DNA of 64,000 nucleotides, taken from positions 868,001 through 932,000 of the forward strand of contig JAVHNS010000016.1 of NCBI GenBank assembly GCA_036872755.1, read 5' to 3'. Below the pieces are notes generated by a model, which searched no databases, had not been told where the DNA came from, and worked only from the letters and a program-made list of their open reading frames with translations. How positions within the stretch are numbered: the stretch's first letter is position 1; every line of letters starts with the position of its first letter. Of the stretch, positions 48,106 to 60,294 are shown in pieces. The translations under genes and the position numbers were made by a program. The stretch is from Orbilia blumenaviensis. Taxonomy: Eukaryota > Ascomycota > Orbiliomycetes > Orbiliales > Orbiliaceae.

Positions 48106-48698
48106 CCGTGGGATACTCCACATTCCTGCTCTTTTGTGTCCAATTATTACTTAGCATTCTATCGAGTTGAATCATCCGTCTGCCCCACAGAGGGTCGATT
48201 GAGATAACGTATAACACAGCGATCTCGAAAAAGCGGATTTTTAGACCAATAGTGATCGTTGTATTAGTTTCCAAACCCTCCGTTCCCCATCTTGGGTACT
48301 GGTAACTGCCGAACTATCCAGCCAAATCGGGCTTTAGTCCATGAACGCCCAGACACTTGTCGGTTCCAGGTTTCTGATAGCGGTTGAAAATCCAACAGGG
48401 TCCTTTACTATTTCGGCCCTCCCTTTTTGATATGACCTCATGTTCTTGTTGTCTTTTATTGCAGAATTGTAAAACTCATGGCACACTCGCTCTCCGCGAA
48501 CCAGTAAAAAACCCCTTAAATAATGTCCTTTTGCGGAGCCTTTCTTTTACTAGTTAGATGATAAGTCAGCGCTAGATCTGGAGTAGTATATCTGTAATAT
48601 ACCACCTCTCCGTGATTAAATACCATGCCATGAACACTTTCGGAGCTAGAGAGAGGAGGAGAAACTTCCAATCCAATTGATACAGCAGTCGATTAATC
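48106..48698. other. HIR3 terminator to P450 promoter region
   Basis: 593 bp with no gene visible. A short AT-rich leader with AATTGATACAGCAG precedes the P450 start. Confidence 0.4.
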
Positions 48699-50465
48699 AT
48701 GATCACGGCTATCTACAGTGTTGCGGGCGTAGTGGGCGTCCTCCTTGGGTTGGACCTGTGGTTTAGACGGAAGTACGACCCTCGAGAACCGGCGACTGTT
48801 GCGCCTAGTATCCCACTTATTGGACATCTTATCGGTTTTGCAAAGCATGCTACGGGGTATGCTGCTATGATCAGGTAATTAACTACTATCTATCCCAAAC
48901 ATCTGAATACCAGACCAACAATCAGGTATCGATTGTTACTTGTTATATATCAAATGCTGATGCCTTAAATTTTTCTTATTTTGAAATAAACAGCGTCGGC
49001 CGCGCCGACGAAATCTTCGCAATCAACTTTTTCAACTTCCGCATCTACATCATAAACTCCAGACACCTGATCCCCGCCGTTCAAAAGAACAAATCCCTCT
49101 CCTTCGCGCCCTTTCAAAAACAGTTCGCGGGATCCTTAACCTCTCCTTCAAAGCACACGCTAGACCTGTTCGATACAGAACACATCCATGACGTCACAAG
49201 AGTCCAACTTGCGGCGTGGACGCCGGGGAAAGATCTTGATCATCAGAATCTTAGAGCGGCGGATACGTTGATGGTTGAGATGGAGAAGTTGATTGGGCAG
49301 ATTTCCGGGCAAGGGGGTGCTGCGGTGGCGGATCTGTGGGAGTGGACGAGGTATTCTAATATGATCGCTGCTACGAATGGGATTTATGGAAGGATGAATC
49401 CGATGAGGGATTCTGAGATTTGGGGGTCTTTTCTGTAAGTTTCATTTTTTTTTCCTATTTCATTGGTATTTTGATATAGGTTTTTATGGTTTGTAAAAGG
49501 TGGTAATGACTGATATATATTTATTATACTGCAGGACATGGTATCCCAACCTCATGCGACATCTCTCCGGATACCCTAGTTTCTTGTTAAAGGAATCTTC
49601 CAAGGCACGGGACAAATTCCTCGAGTCCTTCTACACCTACCTTCAAAACGACCACTCAGACGCCGGAGAAGTAATCTTTGCAAGAGAACGACTATACACC
49701 AGAGATCACGTCCCAGTTAAAGACATGGCAAGCTCGCAGGCACTGTTCACCGTAGGACTCATCGGAAACCTAAGCCCGACGGTCTTCTGGACCGTCTGGG
49801 ATATCTTCTCCAGACCCCAGCTGCTCGCTGAGGTCCGTGAGGAATTAGAACGTATCGCCGTAACAAGATACGACGGCGAGAATGGACCCGAATTTGAGTT
49901 AGATATTGCAGCGCTCAAGACCCGTTGTCCGCTACTGCTGTCCGCGCACGAAGAAACCCAACGGACGAGATTCAGGCATGCAAACGTCCGTCAGGTGATG
50001 GAAGACACAACTCTTGACGGAAGACACTGGTTGAAAAAGGGAAGTATGCTGATAATACCGAATAAGATGATACACAGCCATCCTGAGATATGGGGTGCAA
50101 ACGCGAGGGAGTATGATCCGAGAAGGTTTACGTCCGAAAAGGGTCTACCCATTGGGAGGTCTGCATTGTCAACGTCGTACGCGTTTTTGGCGTGGGGTAC
50201 AGCGCCAACGCTGTGTCCTGCCAGACAGTTCGCTGCGACGCAGATACTACTTTTCACGGCGTTGATGGTGCTAAGGTTCGAGGTTGATCCGATGTATGGC
50301 GGAGGCCAGTGGAAGGAACCCAAGTTGGCAACGGGAGCGTTGGCCGTTATCGAGCCTCCAGACGAGAAAATCGATGTGAGGTTCAGAAATAGACAGGGCG
50401 CGGAAGGATCGTGGAGGTTGAAGATGGGCGAATCGAAAGCAAGAGTTCCTCTTGCGTCTGGTTGA
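48699..50465 (+). CDS. Cytochrome P450 monooxygenase
   Basis: Exons 48699-48874, 48994-49434 and 49535-50465 give 515 aa. An N-terminal membrane anchor (MITAIYSVAGVVGVLLGLDL) places it on the ER face. The haem-binding loop FLAWGTAPTLCPARQF carries the axial Cys at residue 433, the ExxR motif of the K helix is HEETQRTRFR, and YDPRRF is the PxRF element. The I-helix segment GLIGNLSPTVFW has GNLSPT where most P450s have AGxxTT. That resembles the CYP7/CYP8-like group, some of which act on oxysterols or rearrange peroxides. The substrate is unknown and no biosynthetic partner genes are adjacent. The haem loop has Trp-Gly where FxxG is canonical (F-L-A-W-G). Confidence 0.9.
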
Positions 50466-53400
50466 ACTCGTGAAGCGGGATACACTGTACTTAGTTATTT
50501 TCGGTGTACATGAATGCACATATTCGTCTTAGATGCATACGGCCGCCGCCACAGGGCGTTTAAAATTTAGGATAGGGCGGTTGCGAACAGCTTTGTGTGT
50601 TTGTGTGTATAAATGAGTAGATCCTTTTCAAGAAGACGATGTATTCCGCAAGTAAATGGTATTAATAGATCTATCGATACCTTTATTTTTGAGTGGAAAT
50701 ATGCGTGGATATATTGATATCGTATGTACCATATTTTGATGGGAACGCTAGTGGTTGTTCTAAGTGGTATTTTAACATCATTGTACTTGGTAAGACATGG
50801 GGCGACCTGCATGGCGGGGTACAACCTGCAGCAGGATGGCTCTACGCATCCCGCTATCGATACCAAAGACATCATAAGCAATCCCATCCCTCTTTTTTGT
50901 CTTCTTGCCCTTTGTTCCCCCCTCATTATGAAATAGAAATGGAGGATTTCGAGTCACCGAGTTCATGCTATTAATAGATGCCGTGCGGGCGCCTAAAATT
51001 TCTCTCGACTTTCTGGATCCGAGTTTTTTTTTTTTTTGGTTTTGCGAATGTTGAATCTAAGAGGTTAGCTCGCCTCCGGTAGACATTTCGAAGCTTAGTG
51101 TGCGTTGAAAAGCCATAAAAACGTGGGAACCCTGCAAGGGTGGCTGTGATTGGGCAAAAGCGAGCCTCAGTCTATCGATATGGCGGGGTGGACTGGGGTG
51201 TGATGGCTTTTTTTGAGCCGTCAGCTCAAGGACAAGCCATTCAGGGTTTGGGAATGATCGTGAGGGTCTTCTAGAAGGCATTTTCAGCAGGGTTGGTGGG
51301 ATTCCAGCCGCCCAGACTAGCGAGTGATCCAGCTGGGAAGTCGGACGAACGAAGAAGACACGGCTTGAGGATCGAAAGGGGTGGTGGTGGTGGTTGGTTG
51401 CTTCAGGCGTGAATGTGAATTCACAGATCTGATGGGCATGTCGGAAGGCACAGGAAAGCAGAGCAAGCAGTACAGAGGCATGGATCGGTAGGATTCCTGG
51501 TCAATAATAACAAATTCCATCCCAGCAAAATTTGCATTGTTGGATATTTTTTTTGGTACGTTATGCACGTTGCATTGTATTCGGACGAGGGTTTTTCTTT
51601 CTTTCTTCCTTTTTCCTCTATTTGGACATCAGGCAGAAGACAGGCAGAGAAGTCCATTTTGGGATGCAAGAATACACAAATTATCGGGATGAGACCAGTT
51701 GGAAGTATGTATCCATGTCCAGATGAGATTTCTGTGGATGCCCGTCAGATAGAGGATTTTGGAGGCCACTTTTTTTTTATTTTTTCGCTCCTTCTCGTTT
51801 CCCCACCTTCCCAAACCGACGCACAAGGTGAGAAAGCCTGTGATTGGAGAGATTGCAGGCGGCCGCGAAATGATCACATCTCGTCAACCAGCGACAGTGC
51901 TAGTGCAGTGTGGTTGCGCAGGAGAAAGAAATTCCTTGGGAGGGGGGAGGGGTCCCCGACGACGGATATTCGCATCCATCGTATTTGCAATTGGCATTGC
52001 ATGGCAGCGGCGCAATGTAGCATGTCTACACATACATGTGTAAGCAAGTATTTATACATGACGACCGGGTCGACCTTAGTCAGGAAGTCAAGTATATTCA
52101 GTAATTCAAGCGGGTATTGGCCCTTGTAGATACTTATTTAAACATGTCAATGACAATACTTTAAGTATATGTAATGTACTCACATTACATGTGCTCCGAA
52201 GCTGTTTGTCTACCTGCGATGACAATTATTTAATTCATTAGCATGAGATGTAAGTATGTATGTACGAATTCGAATTGAATCGAATCGAGTCGAGCCGAGT
52301 GGAGATGGCAATTGCATGGTCTGCACTGGCCACGAAAATGTGATACCGTGGCATACATACCTGATTCGATTCGCCGGCGATGCGATGGGGGGTGTTCCTT
52401 ACAGCAGCGCCCATACTGTAGAACTAGTGATGCCCCCCGGAAGCCTTAGCCTGAGCCTTGCAATGCATTGCATGTCGGTCGAGCGACCGACCGGAATGTA
52501 TGGGGTGTATGGATGTGCGCACAGTGACTACCTACCTATGCACCATGTGTGAGCCAGCGGCCTGGTTTGGACGTAATGTAATAATATTAATGATGAATCT
52601 GTCTGGTCGTTTGACAGGAAAAATCAAAAATAAGATTAAACCTGCCGCAGGGTTTCCAACGTGCAGGACTGACGACGTCCGTGTGCAATCAAAAGGAAGT
52701 TACGATTTAATAGCACCGAAGCCAGTAACTATAAGATAGGTAGATAGAATAAAATAAAATAAAATCGGGTAAATGAACAAAAATAAAATAAAATAAAATA
52801 AAATAGTATTACTTGTTTCGAAGCAAGCCTCTTTTTTCTTTTCTTTACTTTTCTTTTCTTTTCTTTTACTTCCTCTGTTCCGTCCGAACAACGTTAACAA
52901 GACAAAAACCGAAGCGGCCTGGCTGACTGACCCGGCGCTGACGATAAACTTCGATAGGATAGTACCTAGTAACTGGCGATAACACTGGCTGGCTGGCTGG
53001 CTGGCTGGCTGGCGACACCACCTGAAGGTTTCAGCCCGGAACCTGTGATAGTGATAGTTACTACCACCACCACCACCACCACCACTGCTGACATCAATCC
53101 ATTAACTAATCGATTCGCAATCGCTGAACTCTTCTACTACTCCTCGTTTCTCCCATTCTGCTCTTGATCGCAAAAATCGGAGATTGATCGGATTCCGTGC
53201 TTTTCGAGCTGGATGTGAGTCGACTCGAGTTCAAACTAGTCCAACCCTTTCTTTAACCTTTTTTTTTTTTTCTTGTTCTCGTTCCCATTCTTACTCTCAT
53301 TCTCATTCACAGCACCCGACAAACTGGCTATCTGCCATAATAATAATAATCATTATTATTACTACTGTCGTCGTCGCCATTGTCATTGCCATTGCCATTA

Positions 53401-54479
53401 CCTTTGCCATTACCACCACTACCACTCCACTCCACTCCACTTCGCTTCCACCGCCATCCACCACCCACCACCCACCATCCCCCCCCCCAAAAGGATATCC
53501 CCGCCACGAGGACAAGACAGGACAGGACAGGCACAGGATAGGCACAGGACAGGACTGAACCGGACAGGGAAGGACAGGCAAACGGCAAGCAGGAAAGCAG
53601 GGCAGGCATTATAACCAGCAGCAGTAGCAGCGGAACAGAACGAAGAGACCAGAAGAAAAAAAAAAAAAAAAGTCTCACTCTGACAGACCGACAAACTCGC
53701 ACTTCTGTCTGTCTACCTTTCCCTCTTCGACCTTCCATCGAAATCGACGTCGACAAGAAAGAAAGAAAAATCCTCGTCTAGACGACATCCTCACGCTGTT
53801 CCTGTTTCAAGTCTTTCTACCAACGGAGCCTTTCCACCAGCATCTGAAACGCTATCGAGCCTAGGCCACGAGAATCTATCCGAAAAACTAGGGTCAAGCG
53901 GGAAATCGGGTTCAGATTCGTATACGGTGCCATCGAGCAAGCTGCAGGAAACATACATACATCCATCGCAAATCGTGCTTAGTAGTGCTTAGTGCTTAGT
54001 ATTTGCTTAGTACTTACTTAGTGCCTACATAAGGAGAAAGAAAGAAGGAAAAGAAAGAAAGAAAGAAAGAAGAAAAAGGGAGGGGGATCTGTCGCTATTT
54101 CCTGCCATTCAAGTGTCATCCATCATCGTCATCGTCATCATCGTCTCAGCTGGATCTGTCGATTAGACCTTTTCGTAGGAGGCGGAATAATACCTGGCGA
54201 CAACTGCGACAGCGATTCAAAGCTCGCGAGGATTCATTGATTCATCGGAATCTTGGCCGATTGATTGATTGCCTTTTGGTTTAGTATTGTCCTGCGGTGG
54301 ATAGGGTCGAAAGCGAAGGGTTCGGAACTCTGCCCAACACCTGCATACACTTGCCAGAACACCCTCATCAACGCATCGCCATCTCGATTTAAATCCTCTC
54401 TCTTATTATCTTCTCTTTCCCTCTTTTTCACTCAGACCTCCACTACTCTGAGCCAAACCTGCCTTCATAGCCGTCCGAT
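50466..54479. other. Gene-poor region and long BEM1 leader with many microsatellites
   Basis: About 4 kb without a supported gene. The last 1.3 kb is probably BEM1 promoter and leader. GATGTGAGT at 53211-53219 and CATTCACAG ending at 53312 could bound a 98-nt leader intron. Repeats include (AAAAT)n at 52747-52805, (CTGG)n at 52985-53012, (CAC)n at 53063-53085, (ATT/ATA)n at 53337-53361 and degenerate GGACA units at 53515-53575. Frames through these repeats are compositional artefacts. Confidence 0.45.
52747..53085. repeat. Microsatellite cluster: (AAAAT)n, (CTGG)n, (CAC)n
   Basis: Three unrelated short tandem repeats lie within 340 bp upstream of BEM1: AAAAT pentamers at 52747-52805, seven CTGG tetramers at 52985-53012 and about eight CAC trimers at 53063-53085. 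All are read directly. Confidence 0.9.
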
Positions 54480-56486
54480 ATGTTCCAGGTGGGTCATCGC
54501 TATTGTAAACCGTCGCTCGCCATGCATGCTGACGTCGTGCTGTAATAACAGGGACTTCGTAGGTCGCTCAAGAGCGACAAAGGGACGAATGTGCAGCACA
54601 TCGGCAGCTCTCCAAAATCACCGCCTCCGAAGAAGATAAATGTAACGAAGACTTCGAAGCCCTTAAGTTTCCGCTTCGGCCGGGCCGGTATCGATAGCTG
54701 ACTTGTAGACACCATCATCCTCTTAGGCTCCCTTCGGCACCCAGATAATCAAAGCGACCCGAGACTACAAACCCGTCAACCCCGGCGAACTCGCATTTTC
54801 CAAAGGCGATTTCTTCCACGTCGTTTCCCACGAGGATGACTATTACGAGGTACAAAATCCCATTACCCACGCTCAAGGAATGGTCCCGGCAAACCACTTC
54901 CAAAACATGGGGAACGGAAGAGAAAGCCAGGGATCGACAGGGAGCGACAACCGTAAGACCGACGACTCAGGTTATTCAGGGAGCAGCACGCTTAGCGACT
55001 CCATGAGGGAGCGGAGTCATCAGCCTCGGAAGAGCATTTCAACAAAGCCTGGTGGGCCCCTCTACGGTATTGTGGTGTACGACTTTCATGCCGAAAGACA
55101 GGACGAATTACAGGCCTCTGCCGGCGAAGCCATCATCGTAATAGCACAGTCGAACTCGGAATGGTTTCTAGCAAAACCAATTGGCCGTTTGGGTGGGCCT
55201 GGCCTGATCCCGGTTTCATTCATAGAAATCAGAGATATGGCAACCGGTTTGCCCGTCGACAACCAGGAAGAAGCCATCGCCAAAGCTCAGGTTCCCAAGG
55301 TCGAAGAATGGAAGCGCCAGGCTGCAAACTATAAGAACAGCAGCATCTCGCTTGGTAAATTTGAATTCGGAGAGCCGCTGCCAACATCACCAGGCCCCGA
55401 ACAGCCTCCCATGGTAAGTCTCCAGACTCTTCTAAAAACTAGGGCAGGAGCCGTGCTCACAAACATACGCAGCAACACCCACAGCCGATCCACGAGGAAG
55501 AATATCTCCTTGCGCCTATTTCTGCATCGGTCGATAGTTATGCCTTTGAATCCGGCAGATATTGGTATTTGGTTAGGTGCCAGATGGAGGACGGTCGGAT
55601 ATGGCACCTGTGCCGTTATTATGAGGACTTCTACGACTTTCAAATCGCCCTGCTAAAGGCATTCCCTCGTGAAGCGGGTGCCACTGGAGAACAGAGGGTC
55701 TTGCCGTATATGCCTGGACCGGTTGCTTATGTCACGGACAGTTTGTCATCGCAGCGAAGGAAGAGCCTGGATGAGTATATTAAACAGCTACTCAAAATCA
55801 TGGCCGTAAACCATGAGATATCACAGTGCACTTTGGTTCGACAACTGTTCGCCCCGCGTCAAGGCGATCTCGATGTTACCGACAGCGTTCGCGGTTCAAC
55901 TTACTCTGGATCCACATACGTTGCACAACAACAGCAAGCGCTGGCGATGCAAAATAGCAGAGATTCTCATCTTTCTAACGTCTCGTCCGACTCATCGCCA
56001 GCACCATCTCGGCAAAGTTCTCGCGTAGACTTGGGTACAAACATGCGAGGGAACGGATCATACCCTTCTATTCTTTCGCCTCCACCTGTACAGAGAGCTG
56101 CGGTCGCGCAAGCAATGAGATCACCTAACCCGACAAATGGCCATACCAGGGAAATCCACATGCGTTCAAATTCCGATATGAGGCCCAGTCAGATGGCGCG
56201 AGCAGATAGTAACCTTAGCGCCATTACTGCTGTGTCTGGTAACAGCGCCAGCGGAGCCTTCATCAAGATCAAGGTCCACTACCAAGACGACTTGATCGCC
56301 ATCCGTTTACCCGCCGATATCCCACTCTCCCATCTCCAAGATAAGCTCGAGCAGAGATTAGAAACGAGACTCAGCTGCATCCAATACCGTGATGAGCAAA
56401 CGGGTGAATATTACGATATTATAAGCGATCATGACCTCAACACCGCAATACAACGAAACCCTAAGCTGGTTCTGTCAGTGTCGTGA
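54480..56486 (+). CDS. BEM1: BEM1-type cell-polarity scaffold (SH3-SH3-PX-PB1)
   Basis: Exons 54480-54488, 54552-54641, 54727-55413 and 55473-56486 give 599 aa. The first coding exon is nine bases (MFQ). SH3-1 spans about residues 34-95 (IIKATRDYKPVNPGELAFSK, DDYYEV). SH3-2 spans about 143-205 (GIVVYDFHAERQDELQASAG, EWFLAKP). The PX domain is about 282-400 (YWYLVRCQMEDGRIWHLCRY). The PB1 domain is about 525-599 (FIKIKVHYQDDLIAIRLP, RDEQTGEYYDIISDHDLN). Bem1 links Cdc42, its GEF Cdc24 (through PB1) and PAK kinases at growth sites. The donor after AAAATAAAT at 54642 was chosen because it is the only one keeping frame into SH3-1; the stronger-looking GTATCG at about 54690 would not. Confidence 0.95.
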
Positions 56487-57505
56487 TCCCAGTCCGGTTT
56501 GTCCATTTCCTTTGTTAATTTCTTTTCTCACTGCATATATTATCCCTGATCATGTATTTCTGATACCTTTCTGTGTGGTCATTTCATTCTACCTTCTGGT
56601 CCAAAGTTTTTATTCTTCTTCTTCTTTATACCACTTTTTTTTTTTTTTTTTTTTTTTTTTTCTCTTCATAGGGGGAGCTTTCATAGCAGTCTATTCTTTG
56701 CTTTTCTTCATTTCTTTTATCGTGGGGTGCCTAAAAGTTCGTGGGTCTTCGCTTTCTTCTTTTCTTCTAAATTTTAGGCCTTTTCTTCTTCTTCTTTCCC
56801 TTTGGACCAGAATGGGGATCTGCCACTTCGTCACTTTTCGACAAAGCGATTTTTTCCCTTGCTGTGGGCAGCCAAATACCGCAGTTCTTTCGGATGGCTC
56901 CTCTTCATTTCCGGGTTAGGCCATAGTTTTGTTTTTCGGCCAGCACTTCAATGGCGTCTTTCCGGTGTTCCCTTATGCTGATATGTTTTACTGCCCCTCT
57001 CTCGGACCCCCCGGTGATGCGTCTAATGCTGTTGATGTGAGAAACCTCGATATGTTAATGTTTCTTTTCCTTACAACTCGGGACGGGCAATGGTTGACCT
57101 CTGCGAATCAGTTCATGTAAACTAAATGAATTTTATATTTTCTTATATCGATTCTCTTTTTCATTTTCTTTCTTTGTTTCCTTATTTCCTAGAATCTCTA
57201 CTTTTCTCGCCGCTCAGATTCCGAGTTTCAGTGACTGGGTATGGTCGATTTTCATTCAAAATATTTCTCGAGATATACCCTTTTTCTTCATCTTCTTGAA
57301 TACATTTGGATTTTTCTTTTTCATCAGTTCGTCTCTATTTTCTCTCTCTCTCTCGAAGACTTCCACGGATTACCACCCATCAGCCTTGCGAAGCCGAACA
57401 TATGCATGTACGAAGATGATACCCCCCAGGCCAGCTCTTAGCTCTCGCAAAGGAGTACTCAAAACATGAAACACAAATGTTCTAGTTCTTCTTTCATATG
57501 ACATC
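56487..57505. other. Convergent 3' region between BEM1 and GH47
   Basis: T-rich 3' UTR-like DNA with a 27-nt poly-T at 56635-56661. No gene is seen. Confidence 0.5.
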
Positions 57506-59756
57506 TCATAGACGTCGTTTCAACGGATGTGCTTCTGTCGAAAGTATACATGTGATTAGCGTTGGACTCCTTCCCACTGAATGCCACATGTATGACCTAC
57601 CAGTATTAAACACCCATTCATCCAGACTACATAGTTCCGGGTCCTCAAATATCAAATATAGATACTTCAAAGTCTCAGCTGTTCACCTCATATGCACTGT
57701 TAGCATCCGTGATCCCAAGAATTATTATAACGGTTGTCTATAACAAAGAAGAAAAAGAAGAAAAACTCACCACTCCAAAAACTCTCACTCGTATCTCTCA
57801 AATTCCCTTCCTTCCTAACCTCAGTCACATCATCCACCTCTGAATACCCCCACTCCGCCTCCGTCGCCTTTACAATAGCTTCAAACGCCTCCCACGCCCA
57901 CCGTCTATACTTCTCATCCCCAGTAATCCTCCATCCATAAAAGTAACTCTCCACAACCTCAGGTCGTAAGTTATAATTCTCAGCAGTCAGCCATATCCCC
58001 GTCTTTTCATACATCTCCTTCTGAGGAAGCGTTATAGGACCCGGAAAATGCGGTGGTCTAAGATGTGACTCTCGTGGCATCCAGCTCCAGCCTTCCGGGC
58101 CGACTTTGGACGGCATTGAAACGTAGGAGTGGCGACAACCCTCTATCAATGCTTCACCGAACTTGAATAGCGAGGGCTGTGAAAGGTATTTAGCGCCTAA
58201 CAGGAGATTACCACCGATGAAACAGGTTAGATGGCCCATGTTATTTTCATAACGGCCCTTGGAGTATGACAGGAGGAAAGTGTGAGGGTCGGTTTGGGAT
58301 TTTGTGATCGAGGCGAGGTATTTTTGGGCGGATGTCATGGCTTGGTACCAGCGTTTTGCGTGGTGCTTTGTGGAGTGGTTGGGCCTTAGGAGGTGGGCTT
58401 TTATCAGGTACTTTATATTTATATATTCTATTGTGAGCCTTACAAGTCTATGCTTTGGAATATAGTTGAAAAGGAGGGGGGGGTGGATATGGTACCTCGT
58501 AATGGCTGTCATCCGGTGCCCCCAGTGTTCTTGTCGTTCCAACCGGAAGGCCGGTCCAGATAGACCTCGGACTTCTACAAAGTTGTCATATAAGTCAGCC
58601 TCTCCAACGATTTCAATACTCAATACGTTATAAACTCCCATACTCCAGAATACCCGGCCACGGCTCCCCCCTCCGATTAAAAACCAAACAATCCCACGCC
58701 TTCGTCGAATTCTCCAAGTATACACCATCACCCGTCAAATGCGACAAAGTAGAATACTCAAGCCAATGGCTCCCCGCCCTCGCGAGATGGACCTCAACGT
58801 GCTGATGTCGTCGTCCGTACATATCCATCCCGCGGGCTTCGGTGAAGTTAATTCTGGGCCACATCATACCTGTAGGGGTATCGAATACGGGTCCTAGATT
58901 GTCTGCTAGAGTCTTCGCCTGTTTTAGGATATCCTTGCGGAATGTTGGGCTCGGGGGAGGGATTAGCCCCGCTTCGAGGAGGTCTACTGTTGATACTAGG
59001 GCTCCGAGGTATCTGATTGTACTATTTCTCCCATAAAATAAAATAAAATAAAATAAAATAAAAATATTATAATCATGTACTTAAGTTTCCGAATGTTTGA
59101 GGAGAGCTATAAATTGGTAACTTACGTTTCGAACGGGTCAACCAAGCCTTCGGCCTTGTTGAAGTCGACACGGTTGACTACCCAATCGTATTGATCCGCG
59201 AAACTATACTATGATATTAATCTTTAGGAACATGATTCTTTATACATTGAATGTGGTGTAATGATTAAGTACTTACATATCAGATAGACCCATAATTGCG
59301 GTCGTAGTCATGGAGTCAATAATCGTAGCACCCCATCCATTCCTGCTGTTCCTATGCGCTCCAGTAACTACGAAATCAACCAAACTCGTAAGCAGATCGA
59401 AAAAAAAAAAAAATTAAAAAATTAAAAATTAAAAAATAGAATTATCAAAAAAGAAAGGAAGGGTAGAAAAAAGAATTACCAGGCCGAATCTCATCATACC
59501 CCCACGCCCGTTCTTTATAAAACTTCCAAGTACGTTTCATAACCCTCTTCACAGCCTCTGCCTTTTCCACATCCCTCGCGTTGGCGGTGATACCTTTAAA
59601 TTTCTCCTTGAAGGGATATTGAATCCGGTTATTGCCATTGGGGATCACAAAGTCGAACCCCTTGGAACCCGGGTTTGAGAAGAAAGCTTGGTGAAAGAAA
59701 TAGAAACTGAGAGCTAGTAGGAACGCTACGAATACCCGTGAACGTCGGGCAATCAT
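57506..59756 (-). CDS. GH47 (class I) alpha-1,2-mannosidase, membrane anchored
   Basis: Minus-strand exons: 59756-59480, 59367-59277, 59203-59126, 59021-58644, 58574-58496, 58410-57771, 57678-57601 and 57534-57506. They give 549 aa. The N-terminus (MIARRSRVFVAFLLALSFYF) is a type II signal anchor. GH47 landmarks follow: WGYDEIRPVTG, NGWGATIIDSMTT, DPFETTIRYLGALVSTVDLL, GSHWLEYSTLSHLTGD and GAPDDSHYEYLIKA. Then come NMGHLTCFIGGNLLLGA, LRPEVVESYFYGWRITGD, ESFWSAETLKYLYLIF and the Ca-binding Thr region VFNTEAHPL. It trims alpha-1,2-mannose from N-glycans in the ER or Golgi. The family's usual LAE-x-GS reads LARAGS here (Arg for Glu), which could weaken or change catalysis. Divergent enough from MNS1 that I give no symbol. 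Confidence 0.92.
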
Positions 59757-60294
59757 CTTCGGTATAAGTTATATCCCCTTGAATATGAAGTCGAAGCGCG
59801 ATGTGATTATAATTGTCGTGTTGGTGTCGATCTGTGCTTGTTGGATTTTTGACGAAACGGTCTTAGCTTTAGGCTAGCACAGGAGACGCAGATGCTTGCA
59901 CTTGACTACTAAGTGGATCGTCCCATCTTTGCGGTTTGAAGGCTAGGAGATTATATGGTCGCAGAGACTGTGCTGTTTAGGTTGATGAATATTAATACCC
60001 CAGGGCAGACAGAGTAGCTACGTAACCCGCATGTGTGCTTTTGAATGTTAGCTTAGTTAGCTGGCTGTCGTAACCAGGACTAACTAGCAAGATCTCGATC
60101 TCAACCCCTGTTCTAACATTCTTGGCATGTCACTGCGACAATAGCTGCTATATTCAATATGTATTTTGGGGCTAGTACTATAGTGGTCCTAAATTCTGTG
60201 AAGTTGATGGTAACGGGTATCGCACGCATATATTATAATAATAAAAGATATAATCATTATCAAGTACACCAGATGCTCAAAAAATAGAAAAAAC
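59757..60294. other. Intergenic region upstream of GH47 and downstream of UFE1
   Basis: 538 bp, AT-rich towards UFE1. No gene or clear element seen. Confidence 0.4.

Noticed and set aside
53184..53756. Several overlapping frames upstream of BEM1 rich in Thr/His/Pro or Val/Cys
   Set aside because: They are translations of tandem repeats (ATT, CAC, GGACA) in a probable leader and contradict each other on both strands.
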